Notes: generated from the letters alone by a model not told the origin. 64,000 nt of DNA from Acanthacorydalis orientalis (GCA_034766995.1 CM068313.1:40719496-40783495), one strand, 5' to 3'; counted from the first letter of the stretch, positions 25,107 through 36,793 are shown. Made by a program: numbers and translations.

Positions 25107-25488
25107 CAGTGGTTTTCAAACTTTGTCGACTCACAGAACCCTTAAGATTATACTTTTTTTGCGGAACCCCAACCATCCACAGAAAGTTCAAGATGCGTAC
25201 ACCAAAAGTTTTGAAAGTCATTCATCTTACATGAATCAATTTTATTATTTACATCTGATTGAGTGGAGTCGTAATGTGTACTCATAAATACATAATGGGT
25301 ATAAATACAGTTTTACTGCATAATAATAGGTATTTGCAGAAATGAAAAAAAATCCATTAACTATTTTGAATTTTTAGCTTTTCGTTTTTTTTCGAAAACT
25401 CTTTCGAATATTGACCTTAAATTGCGGAACACTTGAAGAGGTTGCGCGGAACCTCAGGGTTCTGCGGAACACAATTAGAAGAACACTG
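25107..25488. mobile_element. hAT-like non-autonomous element with 8-bp target duplication
   Basis: The left end is CAGTGGTTTTCAAACTTTG and the right end, reverse-complemented, is CAGTGTTCTTCTAATTG. Both are followed by GGAACCC/GAACCC-type subterminal motifs (GCGGAACCCC at about 25162; GCGGAACCTCAGGGTTCTGC near 25446). The 8 bp on the left (GTCTAGAA, 25099-25106) and right (GTCTAGGA, 25489-25496) match at seven of eight positions, the expected hAT target duplication. There is no transposase, and 382 bp is MITE-sized. Confidence 0.82.
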
Positions 25489-25991
25489 GTCTAGGACATA
25501 ATAATTTTTTATTAAAATAAATATGGATGTTTTATTAGGGAGTACATTGTACTTTCAGCGTTTTTTATATTAGTCAAAAAAGACTAATAAGTTGCGTTAT
25601 ATAGAAGTGTGTATCAAAACCTGCATGGTACAAATGTTAAAATATTTCAATGGACTGATAAATGATATACATGTAGGATTTTAAGTCAAGTAAACGTGGA
25701 AATAAATATGATATTTATTGAGATTAATGACCGGTAGTTTAATATAGTAGAACGTTAGACACACTAAAAGCACAAAGTCTACTATCACATCATCAAAAAA
25801 AAAAAAAAAACAAAAATTTATAATTCCAAAACATGGAATGTTTGGTAAGTTTGAATTTGGAACTATGAACGAACATTCCCAAGTGCATTTTTCACTTACA
25901 ACACAGTATATTTTTTCACATCCAAAATTCAAAAACTCTGATTATTAATCTATTTGTTTGTTAATTTTATGCATACGATGGCAATCTTTAA

Positions 25992-27366
25992 CACGTTCAC
26001 TATCTAAGCATTTGTGAAGTTGATCTCATACGTCCACGTACAATAAAAATGTTTCTTAAGGGTTTTTTTTTAATATTTGTTAGTTTTTTTGTTAATATTA
26101 TCAACTAATAAATCCATTTTCGCTGATAATTAGATATTGACATATGACTCATGGACGTCTATATTACAACTCTGCATTACGAACGTTCCTGTGTCATGTA
26201 CGAGGATGTCAGAACAAGTTCATTTGCAGTTGATAACCTGCAGAGTGCAGTGAGTGTACTACATATCTGCGTTGTGCTGGTAAAATTCAAACATTATTGC
26301 ACAGAGCAAGAAGTACGTTGACATTTTTTATAAAGTATAAGTTTTTCATTCATAAAATTTTATAGAAATCGATCAAGATAAAAGGCCATTGACAGAGGAA
26401 AAACTTCAAGCTGTAGCAGAAAAAAATGACTTGAGACAGCGACGACAGTGTGGAGGACCCTAATTTTATTCGTAAAAGCGATTCGGTAAGTGTACAACCT
26501 GATTATAATGAAAATGATGAGAATAACGCAGATATAGATCAAAGAAATGTGTGGTCGGATAGTTATGAACTTGTACAGATGCATCTTCACTGTAAAGTCA
26601 GACCTTCAGAAAAATATTTCTATTTCTAACCAGGATGAAATTTTATGTCTTATTGATGTGTTTTTTATGTTTATAAGTGACGAGGTATGTCAACTACTGG
26701 TGAACGAAACGAACTGAAATGTGGAGCAGTTAAAAAATAACAAACAGTTTACTAGATTAAGTAGAATCCACAGATGGAAAGGAAGAAATATTTCAGAAAT
26801 GAAAAAAAATCTTGGAATAATAATATTTCCTCGAACTGACTACTATTGGAGAAAATATTATATATATTATCACTTACTACTTCATAAAATTGGAATATCT
26901 TACAATAGATTTTCACCTTTACTCAGATTTTGGCATTATGCTGATAATTCGCATGCAACAAATGATGTATCTAGAACCTATTAAGTGCAGCCTTTGATTG
27001 ACTTAGTTCTCTCAAATATAAGAGAAACATATATTTCTGGAGATACTGTTGTCACAGAAGATACAATGGTTTCATTTAGAGGAAGATTCAAGTTTAGACA
27101 GTATAATACATGAAAATCGAATAAGTGCGGTGTTTTTTTAAATATCTCACCCTAAAGACGTTTATGAATCATATATGATCACATTTTTTTACTCAGTACG
27201 CCTCGGGTGACCTCCACACATCTTGTTATCATTTTAAAATATTTAACGCCAAGTTCATGTTGATATTTACGTCTACAAATAAATTGTAAAATGAGACATA
27301 TTTGTTTCATGGACGTGGAACTTAAAACCATTATCAGTCATATATGATACATGGACAGTGAACGTG
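25992..27366 (+). mobile_element. piggyBac-like transposon with degenerate transposase
   Basis: The left end CACGTTCACTATC follows TTAA (25988-25991). The right end, reverse-complemented CACGTTCACTGTC, stops at 27366 and is followed by TTAC, a one-base decay of TTAA. Precise TTAA targeting is the hallmark of piggyBac. Inside is a broken transposase: an acidic N-terminal part (TEEKLQAVAE near 26394, VEDPNFIRKSDSV near 26450), then in 26721-26984 LGIIIFP, ISYNRFSPLLRFWHYADNS, followed after a stop by QPLIDL and VVTEDTMVSFRGRFKFRQY (about 27050-27105). The D/E-rich VxxDExMxxFRGR core of piggyBac transposases is recognisable but reads TEDT here. The total length of 1375 bp is shorter than autonomous piggyBac elements (about 2.4 kb), so the C-terminal half is lost. 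Confidence 0.88.
26721..27112 (+). pseudogene. piggyBac-like transposase fragment
   Basis: The readable middle of the transposase lies inside the element described above. It covers the start of the DDE domain (helix ending ISYNRFSPLLRFWHYADN) and the first catalytic block (TEDTMVSFRGR), where a conserved Asp has become Thr-Glu-Asp-Thr context. A stop codon after SRTY splits the two blocks. The C-terminal catalytic Asp residues and the Cys-rich tail are absent. Confidence 0.82.
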
Positions 27367-27875
27367 TTACATCGTCAAAGCACAGAAAAATCATCCTGTA
27401 ACAGGATCAGAGGATTTAGGATGATTATATCACTGTCGAAATGCTGATGAGAAACAATTAAAAATGATCAATAATCAATTATTAAGCATATCTGAAATGA
27501 AAAAAAATGATTTGTGAAGTAAATTAATGAATTTGTGAAAATGAAGTTATCCACAATACCAAGCCAATATTGAAACAATAAATGGAGAGTTATTAACATT
27601 CTATTAAGGATCAATATTTTTTCAAATAATCTATTTTTTGATCTCGTTTTTTTATGATATATATTAAAATTATCTTACATAAATCATAATGAAATTCTCA
27701 AAATAATTATAATGAGGATAGTCGCTTATAGATTATATATTATTACATATTGTTATTTTGTTAAAATATTCTTTTGCTGTATAGTTATATATTTTACTTT
27801 TTGAAGATTAACAGATGTAATGGACGATGTCTGTGTTCATCATTGATATATATGAAGGGTTAATAAAATTTAAAG

Positions 27876-27877
<2 letters not shown>

Positions 27878-27925
<48 letters not shown>
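27878..27925. repeat. (AT)n microsatellite
   Basis: Pure (TA)n, about 48 bp. Confidence 0.95.
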
Positions 27926-27930
<5 letters not shown>

Positions 27931-28853
27931 GTATCATTCAAAAGAAACTTAATAATTAAAATAAATTATTCATAAAATGTATGCAAACGTTTAGATTATT
28001 TGAATTATTTAATAATATCTACAGATTTCATTGTACTGTGTGCAGTATGTTATTGAAATATATTCCACAAATAATCAAAATATTACTCAACTTACTACAA
28101 ATATGTATTTAATAATTACAAAACGCTAAAAGCTAATAATTAAGTATAATATTAAAAAAAATTCTATTTTTAGATATATTTCAAAACTGATTAAAATGTT
28201 ACACTATTTGCTATAAGCATTAGTGTATTAATATGTAAATTGGTGTTGTAAACTCATAAAAATTGTTGTTTATGAGATAACAAGGCGTGGATGGTCATCA
28301 AATGAACAATAAATTATATACTTTTTTAAATACATAAATTGTTCTACTTAATTGATGTTAATTAATTGTTGCATTGTTTCTTTCTATCTTTTAACTATCA
28401 AACGCTGTAGAATAATTAACTAGAAATTATGAAACTTTTAAATTAATAACTAATGCGATTAAGATATATTGAATGACTTGAAACTTTTGAAACATAAGTT
28501 TTTTGTACAACATTTTTTTTATTTTCATGAAATAAATATTGGCTTAATGAAAAAGATTCTTACGATATTAAATATTGAAGGCCTAAAGTGTAACACCTAC
28601 TTTTTGAAAATTTTCTAATCAGTTCAAACTTAACTGATATTTGAAGACTATTTTTAGATGACTAATTTCAGTGTATTTACAAAATTTCAAGATATACATT
28701 GCATTTATGTCCATAAATAAATAGCCGCATTAGAAAATATTCATAAAATTCCATTCATGTGTATTATTTTTTGCAACTTGACTTTAATAACATTGAAAAT
28801 ATTCAAAGTTTATAATTGGTTCATATTTTTTATTTATTTTTATTCAATACGTG

Positions 28854-28857
<4 letters not shown>

Positions 28858-28905
<48 letters not shown>

Positions 28906-28927
28906 TAGATAGATAGATAGATAGACA
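28858..28927. repeat. Compound (AT)n-(ATAG)n microsatellite
   Basis: (AT)n of about 45 bp then (ATAG)6. Confidence 0.95.
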
Positions 28928-29052
28928 GCTAACGTACTCATTTTAAAACATTGCTAGAAACAAATAATGATATACGTTAGAAGGGTAGGTTGTATATAAA
29001 AAAATAATTATTGTCAACCACCAAAATGATTTACTACTTGATATCATTTATA

Positions 29053-29237
29053 AGATGATTCAATTTAGGTTTTCACATAAAAGTATTAAAAGGGACCGCA
29101 GGAGTTAAGAAAAGTCATGTTATTTTTTATTTAGTATTTTAGTTCAATTAAATACTAAAATACAATTGAACTAAAGTACTAATTGGGGGATTACATGCTT
29201 TTTTTAATACTTTCGTGTAGCGTAAATTGACTTACTC
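29053..29237. mobile_element. Palindromic TA-flanked MITE
   Basis: The 185-bp element starts after TA (29051-29052) with AGATGATTCAATTTAGG and ends before TA (29238-29239). The reverse-complemented right end is GAGTAAGTCAATTTACG. Both arms continue with A(A/C)GTATTAAAA, and the centre is a near-perfect hairpin around TTAGTTCAATT / AATTGAACTAA. The same core and ends occur at 45225-46405. TA flanks suggest a Tc1/mariner-superfamily transposase mobilised it. Confidence 0.78.
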
Positions 29238-30131
29238 TACATTTGAAAAATTATGCACTCAAACTTAATTTTGATGATAAAAAATTATAAGATACCCAAG
29301 ATAATGGAAAATAATATAAAAAATAGAAAAAATGCGAAATACAATTGAAGAAAAGTTGGATAAGTGGAAAATTATAGAATACCTGGATGGTATGTTACTA
29401 TAAACAAAAAAATGAATATCATGGAAAAGTAGGATACTAACAGAAACATGTAGAAAATAACTGAAGTTCATTCAAATTCAGAATTATTAACTATATGAAG
29501 TAAAAGATTCAAAAAATACAAAATTGAGAAATAAAAAAAAACTAGAGAAAATCAGACCATGTATGTGGATTTGGAATGGTAAAAGGAATGAAAACTGTAA
29601 TTAAATTAGCGTGTAGCGTGATTCAGAATGCATTAAATTATGAAATGCAAAACGTTGGACGGTTAAAAAACAAATACATAGTTGACAATTATTCAAATGT
29701 TAAAGATACGAGTGAAGAACAGAAAGTAGATGAAAAGCTCAAAATAATAACACATATCAGAAAAATATTAGAGAAGAGAGAGGACTGAATGTGAGGCGTA
29801 TGAAAGGAAGTGACTTATGTATAAACTTGGTAAAAATTGTGTAAGTAAAGCTGTTGTAATATATATTTATAAGATGTAGATCATGACATATATATTCAAA
29901 TATAATGTAAATTACAATGATAAGCTCCGGAAGCAAAATAAAAAAAATGGATATTTTGTTATTTAAATATGTTAATGCTGTATTGGTCGAAAGAAGTTTA
30001 ATTGCAGAAAATAAATTCTTGGATTTATTGGAAAAATGTAGTTTTACATTAAAAGTTATTTAATACGATATATATTTTATCTGTAAATTCATAGATACAG
30101 ATAATTTCATTTCTATTAGTGTTATTTCTTT

Positions 30132-30132
<1 letters not shown>

Positions 30133-30195
<63 letters not shown>

Positions 30196-30201
30196 TACAT
30201 A
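30133..30201. repeat. (AT)n microsatellite
   Basis: (AT)n ending in ACATATATACATAC. Confidence 0.95.
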
Positions 30202-30460
30202 CGTAATTAATATGAATGTATACATTAATCTTGAAATCATCTTTAGAACTTATGACTAACGGTGAAAAAATATAAAATAATGGAGTTAACATTAATATTT
30301 AGATTATCTTCTTTATGTACGAGTATATATAAATATAATTTGTCAGATTTCAGTAATTACTATTTCTTTTGTTATAGCATGAGAAGTTGTTATATTATTT
30401 ACTGTGGTTGTAGAGAACTGTAGAGGTACCCTTGAAATAGTCGGTTGGAGCCGTTAGGTA

Positions 30461-30532
30461 GTGCGTGCGACGCCAGGACGTAGACATTTAGGCGCCGCGT
30501 CGCCAGTCTAGTGGCGTCGTCGTGACACGCAC
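30461..30532. other. GC-rich imperfect hairpin in a CpG-rich patch
   Basis: GTGCGTG-CGACGCCA (30461-30475) pairs with TGGCGTCG (30512-30519) and, after a 6-nt bulge, CACGCAC (30526-30532). The loop itself holds GGCGCCGCGTCGCC. The surrounding patch (about 30420-30550) is CpG-dense in a strongly AT-rich setting. Function is unknown: it could be a structured RNA, a regulatory element or an insertion relic. Confidence 0.5.
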
Positions 30533-31247
30533 CGATTATGCTTCGCGTGTACATACATACATATATATGTATATATATACACATACACGCACACACGTAT
30601 AAAGTATACACCTTGCTCGTTTTCCTTCAACAGACCTCTTTGTTGAAAAAGCTCTAGGGCGGACGAGTAAACGATATTAACAGTAACTATTGCGCGTTAC
30701 CATCATTTTTATATACTGCCGTAAGCAATTTGTGTAAGAATGTCACTGAACTTCCACGAGTTATCACAGTAATCTACAAAATTAGTATTGTATTATTAGC
30801 ACCTAACTCAATTTATTGTTCCTCTCTGAAAGTTATTTTTAAACTGAGAGAGCCCGGTTTTTTTTCGTTTAACAAAATAACGTAAAAATGATTATTATAT
30901 TAAACAACAAGTTATCAACATAAAAAATGTAAAACAATTTATTTTCCTTCATTTTCATTGTATAAGAAAAGAATGTTTGTTTCATTATATACAATATATA
31001 AATTTCATGTGATAGAAGTGTATATATAGTAATTACATTTATACTTTTTATGCCTATAATTTTAAATATAAATGACATAAAACGATTTTCTCATAAAATA
31101 CTATACGTTCTTGTGATTATACATAATTCATAAAATACTATACATTCTTCTTGAGAGCATTTCTGTATTTTTATTTTTACCCTTTTTAAATGTGTATATT
31201 TTTCTATGTCTAATGAGCATTTTTAATTCTGGAACAAATGGTTTTAG

Positions 31248-31868
31248 CTTACAAGGGGAGGATACGACCTCGGAAATTGATTTTGGGAATAAATTTCGTG
31301 TAGTGGTAGGTTACCCCAAAAATATAAATATAGTAACGTACCGGCTCGCACTATCGAGCCATTTTCGATGAAAAAAGCATCAAAGTTTCCGCATCACGCT
31401 TATGAGAGAAAATTTTTAAAGCGTTATCAACTTGCTCGATAGCGACCCAGTTTGAAGTGTCTGACATGTCGGGTTCTACGAATCTCACCCGATTCATGCA
31501 CTTTTTTTTCTTCACCTGAATAATTATTTAATGCAGTTTATTTAAAAAAAAAATATTTAATAGAGATGAAATAACGTTTTCTTGCAATTTTCATTCGAAA
31601 AACGCTTTTTTATATTTTTACAATTTTATTTCAGAAAATGATTTTTTCTCGAATTTTTTGATTTTTTAGCATTATTTTGCAAACATTCGTATATTAAAGT
31701 GTTCATGTTTACAAAATAATACAAAAAATGAAAAAAAAATCGCGAAAAAATCCTTTTCTGAAATAAAATTGTAAAAATATAAAAGAGCGTTTTTCGAATG
31801 AAAATTGCAACTATTACACGAGTTTGGTCCCAAACTCAATTTTCGAGGTCGTATGCTCCACTTGTTAG
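31248..31868. mobile_element. Foldback (long inverted repeat) element
   Basis: The left arm begins CTTACAAGGGGAGGATACGA, and the right end reverse-complemented is CTAACAAGTGGAGCATACGA. The arms meet at a loop TTCGTATATTAAAGTGTTCA (about 31687-31706) flanked by CATTATTTTGCAAACA and its complement. The right arm (about 31713-31868) lacks some 280 bp present in the left arm: it jumps from the AATTGCAA region to the terminal GTTTGGTCCCAAACTC region. Related single-arm copy at 7275-7757. No transposase was found. Confidence 0.78.
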
Positions 31869-32634
31869 GGATAAATGTTATATGTTGTTCTTTTAAAGAT
31901 ATTAAATTGGTCACTGAACGTGTTCATACTTGTTTGCATTTTTAACTGTTGTTCTTCATTTAGTTCTATTACGTATTTCTTAAAAAATACTTTTTTAAAA
32001 TATTATTGTTTCATAATATCAACTAAACTGAAATTTATACTTAACATACCATCTAACAATATCAATGAACCCCTTCACGTACTCAACCGATTTAACTGAT
32101 TTTTTTCCGTGCATCCGAGTAAACTTGTGCCAGCTTTTATGTTGTTTTCACCCATAGGTATCAAACGAATACATACCCTAGACAGTTCCGTACGCATACA
32201 ATCAGCCGGGAAAAGTTGTATGTACACATATTAGGTTGCATGTACACATTTTTTTTACAATGAAAATAAAGAATAAAACAATTGAAGGAAAAACGACTGC
32301 TTTTTGATTTTTAATCGATGCGTTAAAAGGTTAATCTTCGAGGAGTTTTCCAAAGGATATTAAAAAATCCTTCAATCGAAAATATGGATGTAATCGTTGC
32401 TTGGCTGGTTATCTGTGGTTTAAGGACGTGTTGACAACTAAGGCCATTAATGCCCGCAGATATTCTTTTCATTTGCATTTTCTTTTTTGTTCATGTTATA
32501 CAATATATATTGTAAAAAAAGAATAGTTTCTAACGTACTGGATAGTTCCAATTACTGAAACTATTGCATATTTACAAGTATGTCTTCAAGATAGTACTCT
32601 TTCAGATTGTTATGATGAGTGTGTGCGTGCTTGC

Positions 32635-32650
32635 GTGTGTGTGTGTGTGT
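32635..32650. repeat. (GT)n microsatellite
   Basis: About eight GT units. Confidence 0.9.
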
Positions 32651-32805
32651 AGTACACATGCATTTGTGTAAATGGCAGCTTCTCATTATATAATAACATT
32701 AAAAAGTGAATTAATTTATTTAATGATAGCTTGTCCTTCTTTTCACGCACTGTTATTTCACGCAAAATTAATAATACATGTGCATTAATTTGATGCTCTA
32801 AGTAG

Positions 32806-32807
<2 letters not shown>

Positions 32808-32866
<59 letters not shown>
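32808..32866. repeat. (AT)n microsatellite
   Basis: Pure (AT)n, about 55 bp. Confidence 0.95.
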
Positions 32867-32868
<2 letters not shown>

Positions 32869-33109
32869 TTATGCGTATGTGAACCAGTATTTATATGTGT
32901 AAATTAACATCAATTAAATTGTTCTTGTCATTCAGAAATACAACAGATGAATTATGCGAATTTTAAATAATATAATATTAAAATAAAATTCAATGCGTGT
33001 TTTAATCAGACTGCGGATTTTTAGTAATTCGTTTTACTACGACTTACCTAATGGCGTTAATAAATTAAAGTTTTTTAAAATGTCTTTTATATACTGGTAG
33101 TAATTTTTC

Positions 33110-33114
<5 letters not shown>

Positions 33115-33156
<42 letters not shown>

Positions 33157-33180
33157 GTATATATGTATATAGATAGATAT
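33115..33180. repeat. Compound (AT)n microsatellite
   Basis: (TA)n, then GTATATAT units and AGATAGATA. Confidence 0.95.
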
Positions 33181-33519
33181 AATATAATCATTATTAAAAC
33201 AAATAAGTTAATTGTTTGGAGCTTTAGAGTTTCGAAGACATTAATTCAAAGTTTCGAAAGATTTCTATCGATAGTCGTAATGACATCTAAGGATATGGAA
33301 CTCTATTACGATCTGACGCCATTTTGAACGCTTCTACTAACCTCACGGCGGTTTCAAATGATTGATGATTCTTGGTAACTTTTGTTGAACAACGGAACAG
33401 GGGGTTGAGTGTACGGTGGTCTATGCATGGTACCATAACGGGGCGTTTTTCTACTAACAAAATGCTTACTTCGACTCTTTTAACACATTCATGTGCATGG
33501 ATATGTTTCTGTATTATAC

Positions 33520-33556
33520 TGCCTCTCTCTCTCTTTCTGTGTGTGTGTGTGTGTGT
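33520..33556. repeat. Compound (CT)n-(GT)n microsatellite
   Basis: (CT)6, TTCT, then (GT)9. Confidence 0.9.
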
Positions 33557-33832
33557 TATAAAAATGACATGTTATATGAAACAGAATAGTTCTGACATTA
33601 AAGGCGTGGTGTTCATGTGCAAGAATGTAACAATTTACATTGAAATTGATTGTTGTCGTGATGAATTGAATTTTGTCATCGTGTGAACATTGAAGAATAT
33701 GTTTTTTCGATTTAGACTGATCGAATTGTTCAAATAATGTATATTTAATTAACAGAAAAATTGTTTCCGAAGATAAACGTAACGTGTCAACATATTCATA
33801 TACATCATTTCTTATATATATATATTGTACCT

Positions 33833-33835
<3 letters not shown>

Positions 33836-33882
<47 letters not shown>
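33836..33882. repeat. (AT)n microsatellite
   Basis: It lies just upstream of the LINE 3' end at 33893. Confidence 0.95.
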
Positions 33883-33888
<6 letters not shown>

Positions 33889-33892
33889 AAAC

Positions 33893-34000
33893 TGTGGAAA
33901 AGAGAGGCACTGAATCGAACAAAATGGAAAGTCATGGAAGAGGCCTTTATCCAGCAGTGGATTGACAGGGGCTGAAGATGATGATGATGATGATGATATA
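33893..34000 (+). pseudogene. LINE 3' end with (GAT)n tail
   Basis: A short open frame reads LNRTKWKVMEEAFIQQWIDR, Gly, stop (ending near 33975), which resembles the last residues of insect LINE ORF2 proteins. It is followed at once by (GATGAT)n to about 33999, the simple-repeat 3' tail typical of several non-LTR clades. The 5' side is cut off in an (AT)n tract at 33836-33882. Confidence 0.65.
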
Positions 34001-34006
34001 CACATA

Positions 34007-34405
34007 CACTTGGGTCTCTTTTTATACGGTGGATGCGTACAGTACAAAAATTGATTTGCAACAAAATATAAAATTTATGTTAAAGTAACGCAAACTATAC
34101 AAAAAGTAATTTAAAATATAGTACACTAAAAACATTTTATTTAATAAACACATAAAAGAAAAGCTAATGTGTCGAGAAAAATGAAAAAAGAATATTTTCT
34201 TTCAAAAAAAAATCGATATTTTATTCATCGTCGGTTTTGTCTGTTGGAAATATTGAAGGAACCCGAATGTATCGATTGCTTAAATGGAATCTTTGTCGGT
34301 TTCGTTAGTGTAAAGGTGAATATAAAGTGTAAAAAATTCGTGTAACTGAATAAAACGTTTTAAAAAAAAGTATAACTGTGAATCGTGTAAAAAGAGACCC
34401 AAGTG
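34007..34405. mobile_element. TA-flanked MITE with 22-bp terminal inverted repeats
   Basis: The left terminus CACTTGGGTCTCTTTTTATA follows TA (34005-34006). The right terminus, reverse-complemented CACTTGGGTCTCTTTTTACA, ends at 34405 before TA. The termini differ at one of the first 22 positions. The 399-bp interior shows no transposase. TA target duplication suggests the Tc1/mariner superfamily. It lies 6 bp from the (GAT)n tail of a LINE and is followed by (AT)n. Confidence 0.82.
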
Positions 34406-34432
34406 TATATATATATATATATATATATATAT
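34406..34432. repeat. (AT)n at MITE right end
   Basis: It starts at the TA target of the 34007-34405 MITE. Confidence 0.95.
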
Positions 34433-35223
34433 GTTTGAGGAATATCCTTTATTTTTTGTTGCTTGGTACGAATGATTATGTGCGTGTATTCACCTGTATT
34501 TTTTATAAAGTATATAATAGCTGTAGAATAAAATTATTCAAGAATTGTGAAAGGATTAGTATAAAAATAACTCTTCGATGAACGATAAAAAAAACGTAAA
34601 ATTTGGAAAAATCACGCAAATCGTTCACAAGTTACCGATAAAATGTATATTATTCTGAGCACTTTTCTCTTTTAACGCTACAAAGTTTCATAATTAGAGT
34701 CGATTAATTAGACATATAAAGAGAACAAGAGTGAAATGTTTATTCAAGTCGACAACTTTATGATATCGGTTCGCACTCGAGTATCTCGTGACCGACAAGC
34801 ATATTGAATAAAGTTGTAATGTCGTTTTCTCCGAACAGAATATCTTTGTCGATTTTCCGATATCTGTTGAATATTTGAACAATGTCAAATCATTGTTTTA
34901 GAGGACAATAGATGTCACGTACTACGGCAGTAATAGTTATTGCGAATATTGTTAAATAAGAAGTTATTGTGACATATTCACTTTACCATTGTAAATATAT
35001 AATGAGTTTTATGGAAAAACTTTCTAGTGTCATTATTATAACTTTATTCTATTTTCTGCCTATAACATGTCATTGTTTATATTATATTATGTCTATTATG
35101 TTTTCGTACACTTTATATTTTCAACACTTAACACCACATTTTCATAAGTTGTTATCGGTGTATTTCATTATTAAAAAATAAAGTTAGAAAATTGATATAA
35201 AATTATGAATAATAAATTCTTAT

Positions 35224-35245
35224 TATATATATATATATATGCATG

Positions 35246-35283
<38 letters not shown>

Positions 35284-35290
35284 ATGTATA
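35224..35290. repeat. Compound (AT)n microsatellite
   Basis: Three (TA)n blocks separated by GCATG and ACAT. Confidence 0.95.
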
Positions 35291-35541
35291 TCAATTGAAT
35301 CAATGGTTAGATAGCAGGATTAGTAACTATTGTGATATCGAACTTGTAAAATCCGTTAATTTTAATTTAAATTTTATACTAATTGTTCAGTGGGTTCCAA
35401 TTTCGAAAGTTTTCTCTACAAATGCCTAATAGACTCAATGAAATCACTAACATTTGTAATAGGTACGATCTGAGAGAGTTAATAACTAGTGTGGAATATA
35501 CAGTTAATATCTAAAGAAAATATATGACATCCTAATTAATA

Positions 35542-36793
35542 TTAAGTTGGTGCAAAATAATTGCGGTTTTAATCATTTTAAGTTTGGCACCGATATTTCT
35601 AGTTACCGTTGTGATACATCATTGTAAACAATGAAATTAGCACTACTGATTTCAGTTTATGTTTATTGTTTTTATTCTTTAATATTGTTGGTTAGAACCT
35701 CTTAAATTAGTCATGGAAAAAAGGAAATTCGTGCGATTTTGTTGTGTGATTTTAAATTGGAACGTAAAGCAATAAGAAATGCTCGAAATATCAAATTTAT
35801 TTTTGGTGAAGAATCAATTAGTGAATGTACATCTCAACACTGCTACCAAAATTTCGTAATGGAAACGAAAGCCTTGATGATGAGGAGGGTCGTGGACGTC
35901 CTTTAGCCATAGAAAATAATGACTTAAGAACCATTAATGAAGCGGACCCACGTAAAACAACTCGAAGGGTAGTAGAAGAACTCAATGTTGATCATTCAAC
36001 AGTTGTTCGACATTTGAGCCCAATTGAAAAAACAAAAAAGCTGGATAAAAATGGGTGTCGTACGAACTAAACGAACATCAAGCAATTCGGCGATACGAAG
36101 TCTGCTTTGAGCTTTTTTTACGTAACAAAAATGATCCCCTTCTTAATCGCATTGTCATATGTGATGAAAAGTGGATTCTTTACAACAATAGGAAACGTTC
36201 ATTACAGTTGGTAGACCGAGAAGAAGCACCGAAACAGTTTTCTAAGCCGAAGCTTCATGAAAAAAGATCATGGTCACTGTTTGGTGGTCGGCAAGTGGCA
36301 TCATTCATTATAACTTCTTAAATCATGGTGGAACAATAACAGCAGAAAAATATTGTCAGTAAAATGAAAAAATGAATAAGCAGTTGCATCGTTCTCGGCC
36401 AGTATTGGTCAATCGAAGAGGATCAATTCATCTTCATGACAACGCCCGTCCACACGTCTTACAAATGATTTAAAAAAATTAAATGAACTGGGTTATGAAA
36501 CCTTAGCTCGCCCACATTATTCACCAGACCTATCTTCGACTGATTATAATTTTTTTGAACATTTGAGTAATTTCCTACGAAAAAAGATTTTCAAAGACCA
36601 ACTATTAACTTAAAGCGCTTTTGATGAATTCGTTAAATGTAGGGCTCCAGAATTCTATCTTGTAGGAATAAGCAAACATGTCTTCCGTTGGGAGAAATGT
36701 GTGCAGGTCAATGGTCTTAATAAATATAATTTTTAATTGATATATGCGTCTTTATACTCGATACGTAAAAACCGCTGTTATTTTTGCACCAAC

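Larger units (their letters stand above)
27371..29050. other. AT-rich non-coding DNA
   Basis: I see nothing beyond the (AT)n and (ATAG)n tracts. Confidence 0.6.
29240..31247. other. AT-rich non-coding DNA
   Basis: It holds a purine-rich stretch (29320-29790), with a 70-codon plus-strand ORF at 29576-29788 that has Lys/Glu-rich helical character but no known family. It also holds the GC-rich hairpin at 30461-30532 and a 37-bp near-repeat of CATAAAATACTATAC at 31093 and 31130. Confidence 0.5.
31869..33835. other. AT-rich non-coding DNA
   Basis: No gene is recognised. Slightly GC-richer stretches at 32100-32230 and 33300-33460 have no coding support. Confidence 0.5.

Noticed and set aside
25798..25812. 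Poly(A) run as a SINE or processed pseudogene tail
   Set aside because: No RNA-derived body with A/B boxes or exon junctions lies next to it, and A-runs are common in this background.
29576..29788. 70-codon Lys/Glu-rich ORF
   Set aside because: It might be a relic of a coding element, but there is no recognisable similarity, and purine-rich DNA produces such frames by chance.
33489..34064. 191-codon minus-strand ORF, the longest in the window
   Set aside because: It is built from (GT)n/(CT)n, (AT)n and (GAT)n repeats read through plus the edge of a MITE. Histidine, arginine-glutamate and tyrosine-isoleucine runs show it is repeat-derived.
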